Program-made: the position numbers and the translations under genes
The notes under the pieces: model-generated
Databases searched by the model: none
What the model was told of the DNA's origin: nothing
The model's input: the letters and a program-made list of their open reading frames with translations, nothing else
In this document: positions 22,901 through 31,248 of the stretch, in pieces
Position numbering within the stretch: position 1 is the first letter of the stretch
Layout: each line of letters starts with the position of its first letter
Source: a virus
DNA: 64,000 nucleotides
Strand: one strand, 5' to 3'
Virus record (IMG/VR): IMGVR_UViG_3300030042_000123
Coordinates: 1-64,000 of that record

Positions 22901-25823
22901 CTGTCTGTGGTGCGGCGGCAGGTGCGGCGGGACGTGCTGCGGGAGCCGCTGCCGCTGGAGCCGCTGTCTTCCTCGCAATAGTCATCGATACAACCTTCTC
23001 GCCTTCCTTCATGTACTTTTTCACGGCACGTTCGGCAGAACCGTAGTCCACACCTGAAACCTGCTGTTCACGTTGCTGACCCTTGGGATCACGCAGGAGG
23101 ACTTTCCATTTACCCGCTACCTTCGGTCCCGCCGTGCCTGATGGGTACAGCTTACCGAGTGTATCATTCCAAACCTTTTCCTTCTGCGGACAATCGATCT
23201 TGTGGTGATTCGTGACCGACCCGCAGCACTCTAACGTCTTCAATGATGTCGCAATCTTTGGAGGAGCCCCAGCCGAGCCGCCTTCTTGATAAAATTCTTC
23301 ACGCCACAGATCGCCTGCTCCGCGCACATCGTCCGACCCGCCCCCACGCCCAGCGAGTTCCGCAGCCTCTTTCGATCCTTGCGTGCGTCCATGAGGCAGG
23401 CGTCCAGTGTCACCCGGCGTAATGCTGGGACGAATCGCATCCTGATCGGCGTTCACGAAGTCGTGCCCGATCATGCCTTCTTTTTCAAAGCCGGGGTCAG
23501 TCCACTCCGCACCCTCAGTTTCAAACTCTTGAAGCGTCAATTGCTGCCCATCGTCTTTCATGACGGGTTGAGGTGTGTGCCCCTTGGCATACGGGATCAT
23601 CGCTTCGACCGTGGGCTGAGGCTTCGTTGTGTCCTCACCGAAAGCGTTTGGAATCTCTCCCCACTCGTACCACATCTCCGTATTGTAAACCCACATGTGC
23701 TCCGTGGTCTCATCCGTCACATAAATAAACCAGTCCTCGGCGAGCACAACGCGCAATCCGGGAGCCGCGTACTGAGGACCTGCCGCGATAGGCTTAAAGC
23801 CGCCCTCACTGGGAAGCTTTTGAAGGGTGGGCTGCTCTTCACCGTCCGCTTTCTTCAGGGTCTCATCAATGGACTCGCCACGACGAGCTTCCATCTTCTT
23901 GATTTTATCGCCGTACTTGCTTGCGTTCTTGTTCTCGGGGCAATCACAGCCCTCGCAGATGCAGTTCTTTTTCAGTCTATCGCAACCATCGCAGTATGGC
24001 TCCTGTACAGAAGATAAAATCTTGACCGTATTGTCAGCATCACCCGTGCCTTGTTCCAGACGGATGTACTCGATAGTCGCATCGGTGCATGGCTGGCAGT
24101 AGCGAGTCTTGTATCCGTAAATCTCAAGCATGTGAGCGGCGGGGTTCGGACATCCGCCCGCCTTGTGACCCAGCGGGCACTCTTCCCACTCACAGGAGCA
24201 TCGACCGAGGTCAGCCGCCGTGTGTTTGGAATTGTAATTCCGCAGAGCTTGGAAAGCCGTATCGTAATTGCGCTTCGCCGCCTGCCACTCGGGGGTAGCT
24301 TTGGTAGCATCGGGCGTCATGCCCGTTGGCCCTTTGGGGAACTTCTTGAGTTCCTTGCTGAAACGATCTACGTCCTGTTCCAGCTTCGTCTGTTCCTCAT
24401 TGATCGGTCTGTCGGCGTGTCCGTAAGCAGCTTCCTTCGGATCGTTGATACCCTTGACAATGCCGTGCTCCCAGTTCTTGCCGCACTTGTTGCACTTGGC
24501 GGTCTCGAAGTCCGTGGGCATCAAGCCGTAATCGTCAGAGCCGCAATGGGGGCACTTCGGCTTTTCCGCAGCCGTGCGACAGTTGGAGCAGGAGTTCACG
24601 TTGAAAGCAATCTTCGGAGCCGAGCAACGGCAGGTCTGAACGCTACCACACTTGCACACTTGCTTGCGGTGGTGGTTCGAGGCCGTCTTATCGCCTCGTG
24701 TCTCACCGTCCAGCAAATCTGCTTTGTTCGGGCAATAGCAGCCGTTCTCATCGTTGCCGCATTGCGGACAATACTCGGATGCGATGCACCCAGCAGCCTT
24801 AAACTTGACCTTCTCGGACGAAGCCTTGGCGGGACGTGCCTTCGCCTTTGGCGGCGGTGGGAACATGTGTTGCAACAGGTCCGCAAGCTGGTAGGAGTTG
24901 CCCAGTTGAGTCTTGTTCTCGTAAACGAAGTCGCGGAGCAAGCCGCCGATCTTGTCTCGGTACTGCTTCAGGGAATCGAAGCTCAAACCTGTGCGGTGAA
25001 TCCACTCTTGAGTCAGGTCGCTGATCTTAACGTCGCCACTCTCGGTTTGCTGAGCTTGATCCCAGTAAATCTTGAGCAGGGCGGCGTAATTGGGGGCGGA
25101 CTTCGGAGTCTCCTTGGTCTTCACCCACGCTTCGAACTTCTCGATAAACTGATTGATGTCGCGGTCGGACTCGGACTGACCGACGCCCGGGGTTGTAGCG
25201 TGCTCTTCGGTGTCGAGGATGTTGTAGGTCTCGCCCTCTTCTCCGGGTTGTTCCATGCTCATCTCTTCGGGGCGAATCAAAGCAATCGCGTCCTGCTTCG
25301 CGTGATCCTTGGCGTAGTAAATGAACGTGCTCTTGAGGTAGGAACTGACCTGCTCAGCGATGGGCTTCTTCTGGGTTTCCTTGTCGAAGCCTTTGACCTT
25401 CTCGGCAAAGTTTTCCAGCAGCTTCTTGCCGTTCTTCTGCGTCCGCTCGAACAGAAGGGAGACGACCGCTCGGTAGATCACCTCATCCTGAATGTCTTGG
25501 TCTTGGGTTACGGAGTTGAGAATCGACGAGTAGATTTTGGTGAGGTACTTCGCCCAGTCCATCTTGGGGTCAGTGGGTAACCCCGCCTGCTCGATGAGCG
25601 AGTTGACAATCGCGGTCAGGTCTTTGTTGAAGGCAAACTTCAGGAGGGACGCGAAATGCATCCAAGCCCCGGCAATCGGGGAGAAGTTTGCGGGGGTTGA
25701 ACACGGTCGCCCCTGAAGGTCGGCCAATTTGAAGGCACACTCTCCCGCTATTTTCAGCGTAGACGAAATGCGGTAGGCTTTTCCATCAACACCGTACACG
25801 ATTTGTCCTGCGTTAAGGCGCAC
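19917..25823 (-). CDS. Giant multi-zinc-finger protein (1968 aa)
   Basis: A 1968-residue protein. Residues 40-330 are helical with a weak resemblance to a sigma-factor region (DEVIYRAVVSLLFE..., then VSSYLKSTFIYYAKDHAKQD). After PPPP near 330 come many zinc-ribbon or knuckle motifs: CPQCGNDENGCYCPN, CKCGSVQTCRC, CPHCGSDDYG with CNKCG, YCDGCDRLKKNCICEGCDC, VCGPCG, HCKRCGM, and WCEKCA with HCSGCHIFLENPLT. Pro/Ala linkers separate them. A 40-residue tandem repeat (NGDTKLNFExWK) lies near the C-terminus. Start is GTG at 25823, overlapping a GIY-YIG gene by 11 bp. It is probably a virion or host-interaction protein; no function can be assigned. Confidence 0.6.
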   Translation of the reverse strand: MRLNAGQIVYGVDGKAYRISSTLKIAGECAFKLADLQGRPCSTPANFSPIAGAWMHFASLLKFAFNKDLTAIVNSLIEQAGLPTDPKMDWAKYLTKIYSSILNSVTQDQDIQDEVIYRAVVSLLFERTQKNGKKLLENFAEKVKGFDKETQKKPIAEQVSSYLKSTFIYYAKDHAKQDAIALIRPEEMSMEQPGEEGETYNILDTEEHATTPGVGQSESDRDINQFIEKFEAWVKTKETPKSAPNYAALLKIYWDQAQQTESGDVKISDLTQEWIHRTGLSFDSLKQYRDKIGGLLRDFVYENKTQLGNSYQLADLLQHMFPPPPKAKARPAKASSEKVKFKAAGCIASEYCPQCGNDENGCYCPNKADLLDGETRGDKTASNHHRKQVCKCGSVQTCRCSAPKIAFNVNSCSNCRTAAEKPKCPHCGSDDYGLMPTDFETAKCNKCGKNWEHGIVKGINDPKEAAYGHADRPINEEQTKLEQDVDRFSKELKKFPKGPTGMTPDATKATPEWQAAKRNYDTAFQALRNYNSKHTAADLGRCSCEWEECPLGHKAGGCPNPAAHMLEIYGYKTRYCQPCTDATIEYIRLEQGTGDADNTVKILSSVQEPYCDGCDRLKKNCICEGCDCPENKNASKYGDKIKKMEARRGESIDETLKKADGEEQPTLQKLPSEGGFKPIAAGPQYAAPGLRVVLAEDWFIYVTDETTEHMWVYNTEMWYEWGEIPNAFGEDTTKPQPTVEAMIPYAKGHTPQPVMKDDGQQLTLQEFETEGAEWTDPGFEKEGMIGHDFVNADQDAIRPSITPGDTGRLPHGRTQGSKEAAELAGRGGGSDDVRGAGDLWREEFYQEGGSAGAPPKIATSLKTLECCGSVTNHHKIDCPQKEKVWNDTLGKLYPSGTAGPKVAGKWKVLLRDPKGQQREQQVSGVDYGSAERAVKKYMKEGEKVVSMTIARKTAAPAAAAPAARPAAPAAAPQTVVAPPPGTAVALPGQQPTTEDEKPMRKTVVPELPGKKWHMTSKTASILEDAFEYFMEGKKEGGLADVFNERYTRTGKGEDKYIACSKLMMDFEYAFRREEDGSLSDIDDYREDAENALREIVGDDPNYTEQGHTERSSGGVTETPNKVSAGLLTEQNTPEMEARVAQLAQTHPETEIHENCNPYFEHGQWWIVCGPCGATWSVVDVGHHMGDEGDLDLEQIDNGDDSCQENFHESSTLPIPSSLATKAENVIEASIEKEADGARLTNISTHDLDTDTDGHCKRCGMSMQEASKAPCAKTGSAKKAWLDEEETSEIQGRLEYLRGELRAERISQGELMELQGLADYIDPGDVELLEAAGVEEVIPQPDVPIETPEFGEADKTRLRGLGVIGKKKKAFEPGANSGIRGSNDGTYIYQADVWCEKCATEIAATLDAEGKTPPNVMDEASYDSDNYPKGPFFEEESDAPEHCSGCHIFLENPLTTDGQTYMQSMVDEALAKGRGDEPHIKEWMDFYGYHPEEKDMQEHESSDASDKINAMPQRGGKLKTPAQLGLTEKSDLDLANEGIPPRHSSEDKVAATEQPTSGEDEGFNVKVVYNKYGITLEPTANLLSDVQGIGEMINKPNIFELMEDFFTNGWEMVNPEDIGALTSGELMSDQDGNVYWHERYQIEDMVEELMNGNKVNLQYGGNLFEMDEGSEIAPPAEPDPNQMDLPLQSSAEDTDYKDWQYEVANGDTKLNFEDWKMYKEEADKFSPTSSSEDTDHKDWQYEVANGDTKLNFEQWKEHKREADSFGPNKKEATGEMSQSEADDAEAWPMHHAIAKALGGTVKAFDQYQGPYVLVGSEIRGQGTYAPAIPMKGTVRLWIQATEGGDGAELQVYNEDNQKLSEPFWWEDTNAAVDAAMSVLDQPAAKAKQPKPPAKRKGSEEKQAAPGDGGLQRDVQNQYENHPLIEMLWGSLKRDPSNKDRVQTAWGTKTKQGLVLSVARAMKETPVSGE
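20541..20760. repeat. Two-copy 120-bp tandem repeat in coding sequence
   Basis: Two copies of a 120-bp unit encode EDTD(Y/H)KDWQYEVANGDTK followed by LNFExWK. Anchors are GAAATT at 20571 and 20691. Copies differ mainly at synonymous sites, so the protein repeat is under selection. Confidence 0.85.
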
Positions 25824-26424
25824 AGTTCACCTCTCGCCGACCCTTGTTCCAAGGGACTCTACCTTGAGCAGCCGACTTCATTTTCTGTATCGTGCTTTCG
25901 GAGTGCCTTCTGTCTTTGAACCTAGTACCGAGGTTTGCTATTAGCTGCTCTTTTGAAGTTACACAGGGCATTTCACTAAGGGTTTTGCTGATCTTATCGC
26001 AAACATCTTGGGGAACAGTGCGCCCAAACATCGACTTGCTAATCTTGTCACGAACAGCTTGGGGGATGGGCTTTCTGTACTGGTGATGGTTTACCCCGCT
26101 CATCTTCCGACGAGTCTCTTCATTGGGGATTAACCCGTCACCCCCCATCGTCAGGTTATAGCCGTTCTCAGGTTTATGGGATTGATGCAGGATAATGAAG
26201 AAGGTCTCCATTTTACGGAGTTCTTCCTTGGTCTTGGCTTGGTGCAAGACCTCGACGGTAAAAGCCTCTGCACCGTACTTGCGGATGGCGTTGTGAAAGT
26301 AGAATGGACTACCCCTGCGGGCTCTGTACCGATGCTCTTTCCACCGACGATTAACGCTGGAGCCTTCCCACTTGCCGATGTAGACCTTGCCGTTGACCGT
26401 ATTTGTAATGCGGTAAACAAGCAT
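25813..26424 (-). CDS. GIY-YIG homing endonuclease
   Basis: A 203-residue protein with LVYRITNTVNGKVYIGKWEG as the GIY-YIG core, RRWKEHRYRARRG carrying the conserved Arg, and MGGDGLIPNEETRRKMS followed by helical NUMOD-type DNA-binding repeats (VRDKISKSMFG, VCDKISKTLS). It ends EVNCAP, overlapping the GTG start of the giant gene by 11 bp. It stands alone rather than within an intron. Likely a mobile element whose target is in or near the flanking genes. Confidence 0.85.
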   Translation of the reverse strand: MLVYRITNTVNGKVYIGKWEGSSVNRRWKEHRYRARRGSPFYFHNAIRKYGAEAFTVEVLHQAKTKEELRKMETFFIILHQSHKPENGYNLTMGGDGLIPNEETRRKMSGVNHHQYRKPIPQAVRDKISKSMFGRTVPQDVCDKISKTLSEMPCVTSKEQLIANLGTRFKDRRHSESTIQKMKSAAQGRVPWNKGRREVNCAP

Positions 26425-26439
26425 TGCCAGACTCCAAAG

Positions 26440-26673
26440 TTAGTCAGTGATCGGATCGTTAGGGTCGCCGCCAGTCTTTTCGTCTTCCTTCAGGACTGAC
26501 TCAAGGGTCTTCATGTAGTCTTCGTGATCCTCGAACGCCTGAGGATCGTGGGACTGCCCTGCGGCTGAGTCCTTTGCGTCCTTCTGTGCTACCTTGAGGC
26601 CTAGACGACCGAGTTCGCCCTTGTAGAGCGAGTTCATTGCTGATGCGTCTGCTGCTGCGATTTTCTTTGCCAT
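26440..26673 (-). CDS. Small unrecognised acidic protein (77 aa)
   Basis: A 77-residue protein starting MAKKIAAADASAMNSLYKGE, ending in an acidic KEDEKTGGDPNDPITD tail. Start at 26673 is supported by GGAG six bases upstream; a longer reading to 26757 lacks a site. It lies between the fibre-like gene and the GIY-YIG gene. The leader contains an inverted repeat (CCCCC...GGGGG, 26697-26712). Function unknown. Confidence 0.55.
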   Translation of the reverse strand: MAKKIAAADASAMNSLYKGELGRLGLKVAQKDAKDSAAGQSHDPQAFEDHEDYMKTLESVLKEDEKTGGDPNDPITD

Positions 26674-26696
26674 TTTAAGCTCCGAAGGGAGGAATA

Positions 26697-26712
26697 CCCC
26701 CTGCAAAGGGGG
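26697..26712. repeat. Short perfect hairpin in leader
   Basis: CCCCC and GGGGG around TGCAAA, 24 bases ahead of the start at 26673. It could act as an RNA stabiliser or weak attenuator. Confidence 0.4.
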
Positions 26713-26768
26713 ACTGTAGTTGAGTTTCGTTATACTTGCGAAGGTACGCTGTCTCATGACGACCTTCC

Positions 26769-28613
26769 TTAAACGCTAAACATTACAACAGGCACGACTG
26801 GCTCTCCCCCGAACGAGAATGGCGTAATCGTGCCCAGAGTGGTGGGCATAACCCCACCGCCTGTGATTGCATTTGCGGCTGAACCAAATCGGACGGGTGG
26901 GACTGGAGACGAGTACGGAAACGACCATTGATTCAGGAGGTTCGCCATCGAAGAGGAATCCTGATGGCTGAACACGGAACCGCCGTTTGAGGCATCGTAA
27001 CTCCCCCACGCGAACCAGTAAATTCCCGAAGGGAGAGTGACAGGCCCAACCGCAACCTGTTTAGTCCATTGGCTGTGATTTGACGTGTCGAGAAAATTTG
27101 CTCCCGCGTCAATCAGTTTCGTATTTCCATCCGCTGAGTAGAGAGCACACGTCATCCAACCGCCAGCACCCGAACCTGTGACCGTGGTAGCCGTGACGTG
27201 GGATATGACAAACTCAACTTCGAGAATGACTTGGATTACATTCACGACATTGTTAGTGAGAATGCTTCCGCTAGTCCCAACTGTGCTATAGTCCTGACCG
27301 CCAAGAAACCAACCCAGTCCTGCTGTCTGGAACTTTGACCCACCACCTGCCGCCGTTTCCCACGCGGGTACACCTGCAACCACCGTCAATACTTGACCAG
27401 AAGTACCGATTGGTAGTCGCTCGGGGCCGAGCACGGCTGGGGAACCAGTCAAGCCCTCGTAGATCATATCCCCAACGGTGGTCATGGGGTTTGCAAAACC
27501 TGAACTCGGAACCGTAGCAACGAATTCAGTTCCGTTGAAAGTAAGGACAGCCCCAGTCGGTATTCCTGATGGTGGGGCGGTGATGGTGGTAGCAGTATTC
27601 ATGGTAACGGCGGCGTTGGCTAGTGCCCGGCCTGCCAACGACCCACCGCCCAATGTAATCGACGAGACAGCGAGAATGTTACCCACAGTAACAGCACCCG
27701 GACCAATCGTTGTCCATGAGCTTCCAACGACCCAAACTACGTTAGCAGCTTGAGCACCATTGGCTAGTGTGATCGTTCCAGCAATAGCCTGAGTGATTGT
27801 CGAAGCGGTCGCGTAGAATACGAACACAGCGTTCGGACTGCCCTGTGCATCAAGAATGATTGGTGTGCTGATTGCAAGGCTCGATCCACTCTTATAATTG
27901 CCCGCATAGTAGGTGCCAGTCGGAGCACCCGCTGAATGCTGGGTGCCCATGTCTGCTGTAGTGAGTGTCTGGATGAAGGTCAAACCTTCGTAATGAGTGA
28001 TTGCCGTGTTGAGGTCCGTCAAGGCTTGAGATGCGACAGGCGAGATAACTGTCGTAGGCGGTGTCAAAGTCCATGGCGGGGTGCCTGCGGTGATGGTTGT
28101 GCCTCCGACATTTCCACCGCTGATGACCGTGCCCGCACCATCCGAGTTCGTGACCGTGGTTCCCAGTACGGCGTAAGTTGCTGCCGTAGCTAATTGCGTG
28201 GTGACGGGAGACGAAGGGCCTGAGGGAAGGGACACATCGGACAACGAAGCCAAAGTCGTAGTAGCCCAAGCTCCGTTATTAAAAATGTAAAGCGCGTTTC
28301 CGCTGCCCACAGCCCAACCATTTTTCGGTGTGTAGTATTCCCATTCACCGCTTGGAACCGCTGGATTGTCGGTTGACCAGTAGGCGAGATTGTTAGCTTG
28401 AGCCGACCACACACCCGTAGGACTGCTTCCAATGATGTAGGAGTCTCCGTTGGCGGGGGACACGGGCGGTGTGTTCAACCCGACGCTGATAACGTTCGAC
28501 TCAACGAGTGCCTGAAGCCCGCGCAGCAACGCTTCGCCTGCGGTGTAATAGCCGTCACCGAGGGCTGCGCTAACGAATAACTGCGGAATTTTGGGGCCGA
28601 AGTGGATGCTCAT
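26769..28613 (-). CDS. Tail fibre/surface protein: DUF2793 plus DUF3494
   Basis: A 614-residue protein. Residues 10-120 match DUF2793 of phage tail proteins: LLRGLQALVESNVISVGLNT, PPVSPANGDSYIIGSSPTGV, and WEYYTPKNGW. Residues 138-342 form a DUF3494 (ice-binding-like) domain: TPIILDAQGSPNAVFVF, LANGAQAANVVWVVGSSWT, GGSLAGRALANAAVTM. The C-terminal third contains a fibre-type linker (VGDMIYEGLTGSPAVLG) and a beta-rich tip. It gives the window a third DUF3494 domain. A particle-surface role in binding is likely; the ligand is unknown. Confidence 0.75.
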   Translation of the reverse strand: MSIHFGPKIPQLFVSAALGDGYYTAGEALLRGLQALVESNVISVGLNTPPVSPANGDSYIIGSSPTGVWSAQANNLAYWSTDNPAVPSGEWEYYTPKNGWAVGSGNALYIFNNGAWATTTLASLSDVSLPSGPSSPVTTQLATAATYAVLGTTVTNSDGAGTVISGGNVGGTTITAGTPPWTLTPPTTVISPVASQALTDLNTAITHYEGLTFIQTLTTADMGTQHSAGAPTGTYYAGNYKSGSSLAISTPIILDAQGSPNAVFVFYATASTITQAIAGTITLANGAQAANVVWVVGSSWTTIGPGAVTVGNILAVSSITLGGGSLAGRALANAAVTMNTATTITAPPSGIPTGAVLTFNGTEFVATVPSSGFANPMTTVGDMIYEGLTGSPAVLGPERLPIGTSGQVLTVVAGVPAWETAAGGGSKFQTAGLGWFLGGQDYSTVGTSGSILTNNVVNVIQVILEVEFVISHVTATTVTGSGAGGWMTCALYSADGNTKLIDAGANFLDTSNHSQWTKQVAVGPVTLPSGIYWFAWGSYDASNGGSVFSHQDSSSMANLLNQWSFPYSSPVPPVRFGSAANAITGGGVMPTTLGTITPFSFGGEPVVPVVMFSV

Positions 28614-28652
28614 GGTTTAACCGTCCTCAAGTAAGAATTCGTTAGTCCTCGT

Positions 28653-29366
28653 TTAGACTACAGTGATGGTCGCGGTAACGGGGGCGAGACCAGCAATCGG
28701 GAGACCCAAATCGGCGTTTGTAGCGGTCGCAGGATAGCCATTCATCGTCAGGGTGATGGTGCCTAAAGCCAATCCGCTGCCCCAACTCACCCCCCACTGC
28801 TGACCCCATCCGGGTCCAAACACTATATCCAAAATGTATACGCCACTCGGTCCTAAGAGCATCGTATTAAGTCCATTTGTATCCGTTATGACGACTTGTG
28901 GTACACCCTCAGTCAACCACAACAAAAATACGGAGTTAGGTACTGGTGAGCCAGCGATGTCATTAACAATGTTAGGATCGGCGACCAGCGACATGAACGG
29001 GCTTACAACGTCACCAGTGGGAATGTAGGTGGCAACCAGTGCAAATCCGGGTACAAATAGGGCGCTGACTGGCGACCCCGATAAAAATGCTACAAAAGGC
29101 GGGTTGGGCACGTGATGAACGACTTGAACGAAGCCCTGAGGGTCTATGGCTTGAACCAGATATATCAGGTAGCGGTTGTTGGTTCCGTCGAACGCCCACG
29201 ATTGCACGGTCTGAAGTGACCCGTCCACGTAGATGCTCAGGTCGCGAGCGGGATTGAATGCACCAAGAGGTCCAATCTGCATGAACGGGCCAAAGTACGG
29301 CGAGTTCACTACAAGCTGAATTCTATTCGGGTACGGCCCGTTCGTGAGTGCCTGAACTATTTGCAC
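28653..29366 (-). CDS. Unrecognised beta-rich virion protein candidate
   Basis: A 237-residue protein, almost without Lys and rich in Val, Pro, Gly and aromatic residues (PNPPFVAFLSGSPVSALFVP, FGPGWGQQWGVSWGSGLALG). Such composition is typical of phage fibre or decoration proteins. It starts four bases after the stop of the SWIM-finger gene and is followed by the DUF2793/DUF3494 fibre gene. No domain recognised. Confidence 0.55.
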   Translation of the reverse strand: MQIVQALTNGPYPNRIQLVVNSPYFGPFMQIGPLGAFNPARDLSIYVDGSLQTVQSWAFDGTNNRYLIYLVQAIDPQGFVQVVHHVPNPPFVAFLSGSPVSALFVPGFALVATYIPTGDVVSPFMSLVADPNIVNDIAGSPVPNSVFLLWLTEGVPQVVITDTNGLNTMLLGPSGVYILDIVFGPGWGQQWGVSWGSGLALGTITLTMNGYPATATNADLGLPIAGLAPVTATITVV

Positions 29367-29370
29367 GTGG

Positions 29371-30396
29371 TTATTTGCCCTCTTCGCTTACGGCTAGTTC
29401 TTTTGCGCGGTCCTTAACGTACTTCCAGACCTTTCGAAGTTTTTCCATGTATTCCGGTGATTTCTTTTCCTTCACGTGTTTTCTCTCAGTTTCCTCGTAT
29501 GGCAAGCCCTGATGCAGATGCGGCTCGCCCTTACGGTGCTTCTCTTCAATACTCTTCTGCTCGCTCTGATAAAGGTTCTGAATCGCTTCTTCCTCACCTT
29601 TTGGAGCGGGCTTCGGTGCTGGAGCGGGTGCTGGGGCAGGCTTCGGTTCTTCCTCGGCTGGCTCCGTCGATGGGTGATCGCGGTGCACCACGGGCTCTAC
29701 CTGATCCTCCAGTTCCTCTTCGTGCATCAGGCGGGCTTCCTCCTGCTCACGCAGGGCTTCGTACAGCTTGTCCTGAACCTCCTTGTCCTTGACCTTCCTG
29801 ATCTTCTCCAGTTCCTTCTTTTTCTTCATCTCCTCCTGTTTCTCTTGGAGGCGTTCGGGCGTCTTGTCCAGTTCGTCCTTCTTCTCCTGCATCGCCCGCT
29901 CGCGGAGAATCTTCACGATGTTGTGTTGGACGGAAGGCAGGATGCGTTCGAACACCGCATGAACGTGTTTGCAGATAACGAAGTTCCCCCGGAGGTCAAG
30001 CTGCTCAGAAGGTGCCTGCAATTGCGGTCTAGGCGTCCCTAGCAGCCCATCTCGCTGATGGAGGTTCCACTGGGCACCCCAATACAAGAACGCGGGGCAG
30101 GAGCAGCTAATCTGCACATCGAGGTCTTTCGCTTGGCTCGACTCCTGTACCTTTGTCGTGTCAAATTGAACGCGCACATCGTGCCCTGCTGGGTCTGAAT
30201 CCTCCTTGTTGCACTTCACGTTGTAGTGGAGGAACAGGGCTTTGGGGTTCGAATCGAGCAGCGATGGCGTGCATCCCGGGCGATACTTTTTCGAGAAGGC
30301 GTTCGTCTGGCGGACGAGATCAGGCAGTGAAATCGCAGTCTTTACCCCGAATTTCACGTACAGCCTAGATAGGGGAATGGTGACAGTCACGCTCAT
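29371..30396 (-). CDS. SWIM-type zinc-finger and coiled-coil protein
   Basis: A 341-residue protein. ISCSCPAFLYWG near residue 95 and FVICKHVHAVF near residue 140 give C-x-C...C-x-H, the SWIM zinc-finger pattern. Residues 165-245 are a Glu/Lys/Arg coiled coil (LEKIRKVKDKEVQDKLYEAL), followed by a Pro/Ala/Lys linker. SWIM domains bind DNA or protein. The gene sits in the virion operon beside structural genes, so a packaged DNA-associated protein is conceivable. No catalytic motif is seen. Confidence 0.55.
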   Translation of the reverse strand: MSVTVTIPLSRLYVKFGVKTAISLPDLVRQTNAFSKKYRPGCTPSLLDSNPKALFLHYNVKCNKEDSDPAGHDVRVQFDTTKVQESSQAKDLDVQISCSCPAFLYWGAQWNLHQRDGLLGTPRPQLQAPSEQLDLRGNFVICKHVHAVFERILPSVQHNIVKILRERAMQEKKDELDKTPERLQEKQEEMKKKKELEKIRKVKDKEVQDKLYEALREQEEARLMHEEELEDQVEPVVHRDHPSTEPAEEEPKPAPAPAPAPKPAPKGEEEAIQNLYQSEQKSIEEKHRKGEPHLHQGLPYEETERKHVKEKKSPEYMEKLRKVWKYVKDRAKELAVSEEGK

Positions 30397-30430
30397 TTTA
30401 GACAGAAGCCCTCATCTGAGAAATTGAAAG

Positions 30431-30769
30431 TCAGTAGCCTAGCACGGAGTCATATCCCTCTCCGTAAAACACTATCTTCAAACGACTTAGACCGTCCCCG
30501 ATGTAACCCAGTGAGATGAGGTTACGGACGACCCTCATTTTAACCAGCTTCCTGAACTCGGAAACTGTTTGATTGTCCTTCAGGCGATTGCAGTATTCGC
30601 AGGCGGGCAGGAGGTTCCACTCGGCGTTCGGTCCACCTCGGCTGGCGGGCTTTGCATGGTCTACGGTGAGGTCACAAAGCTCGGCGGGAGCGTAACCACA
30701 GTACCAGCACCGCCCATCGCACTTGCGAACGGTCCTCCACCACTGGGTTTTGCGGGGCGTGCGGGGCAT
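30431..30769 (-). CDS. HNH endonuclease
   Basis: A 112-residue minimal HNH protein: RCWYCGYAPAELCDLTVDHA, KPASRGGPNAEWNLLPACEYCNR as the His-Asn-His core, with zinc Cys pairs CWYC and CEYC. It resembles McrA-type HNH nucleases. Its ATG shares one base with the stop of the upstream gene (TAATG). Another free-standing mobile-endonuclease gene in the structural operon. Confidence 0.85.
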   Translation of the reverse strand: MPRTPRKTQWWRTVRKCDGRCWYCGYAPAELCDLTVDHAKPASRGGPNAEWNLLPACEYCNRLKDNQTVSEFRKLVKMRVVRNLISLGYIGDGLSRLKIVFYGEGYDSVLGY

Positions 30770-31248
30770 TACAGGTCTTTAGGCTTGAGACCGAGGCCGA
30801 GACGTTTACGCACCACCGGATCAGTGAGGTCCTCGCCGTCTTTGAGACCCATCCGCTCACGGAACTCCGGGTCATCCAGACTGACCTCGGTCGGCTGAGC
30901 TTTCTTCCGCTTCTGCTTAATCTCTTCCTGTGTCGGTTTTTGCGGTGTTGATGGGGTTTTTGGTAGGTCGGGCGTGAGCTTGGGATGGGAAAGCTTGAGC
31001 AACCTCGCGCACTCGGTGGGGTCAATCGGTCGCGGTTGGGGCTTCTCGATCACTTCTTCGGCGGATTTGTCCTTGACAAAGGCGCTCATACCCAGCGAGG
31101 ACTGCTTCAGGGTCTTGACGATCTGTCCATTGCGGTACACCGTGAGGCGCTGGGCGGTCGTATCGTGGACGAGAATGTCCCCGGCGTTGACTCGGAAGCT
31201 AAATTGAACAAAATTGATCGGACTCTTGGCTACGTAGCTACGTTGCAT
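30769..31248 (-). CDS. Unrecognised basic virion-operon protein
   Basis: A 159-residue protein. It has an N-terminal beta-rich part (YVAKSPINFVQFSFRVNAGD, VHDTTAQRLTVYRNGQIVKT) followed by Pro/Lys-rich disorder (KTPSTPQKPTQEEIKQKRKK). No family recognised. The ATG overlaps the upstream EndoVII gene by 11 bp, so it is translated in its wake. Probably a structural or assembly protein by context only. Confidence 0.55.
   Translation of the reverse strand: MQRSYVAKSPINFVQFSFRVNAGDILVHDTTAQRLTVYRNGQIVKTLKQSSLGMSAFVKDKSAEEVIEKPQPRPIDPTECARLLKLSHPKLTPDLPKTPSTPQKPTQEEIKQKRKKAQPTEVSLDDPEFRERMGLKDGEDLTDPVVRKRLGLGLKPKDL

Noticed and set aside
24051-25580. 509-codon plus-strand reading frame opposite the giant zinc-finger gene
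   Set aside because: Leu/Arg/Val-rich translation with no motif; the opposite frame has clear zinc motifs and protein-like composition. It is a shadow of the codon bias.
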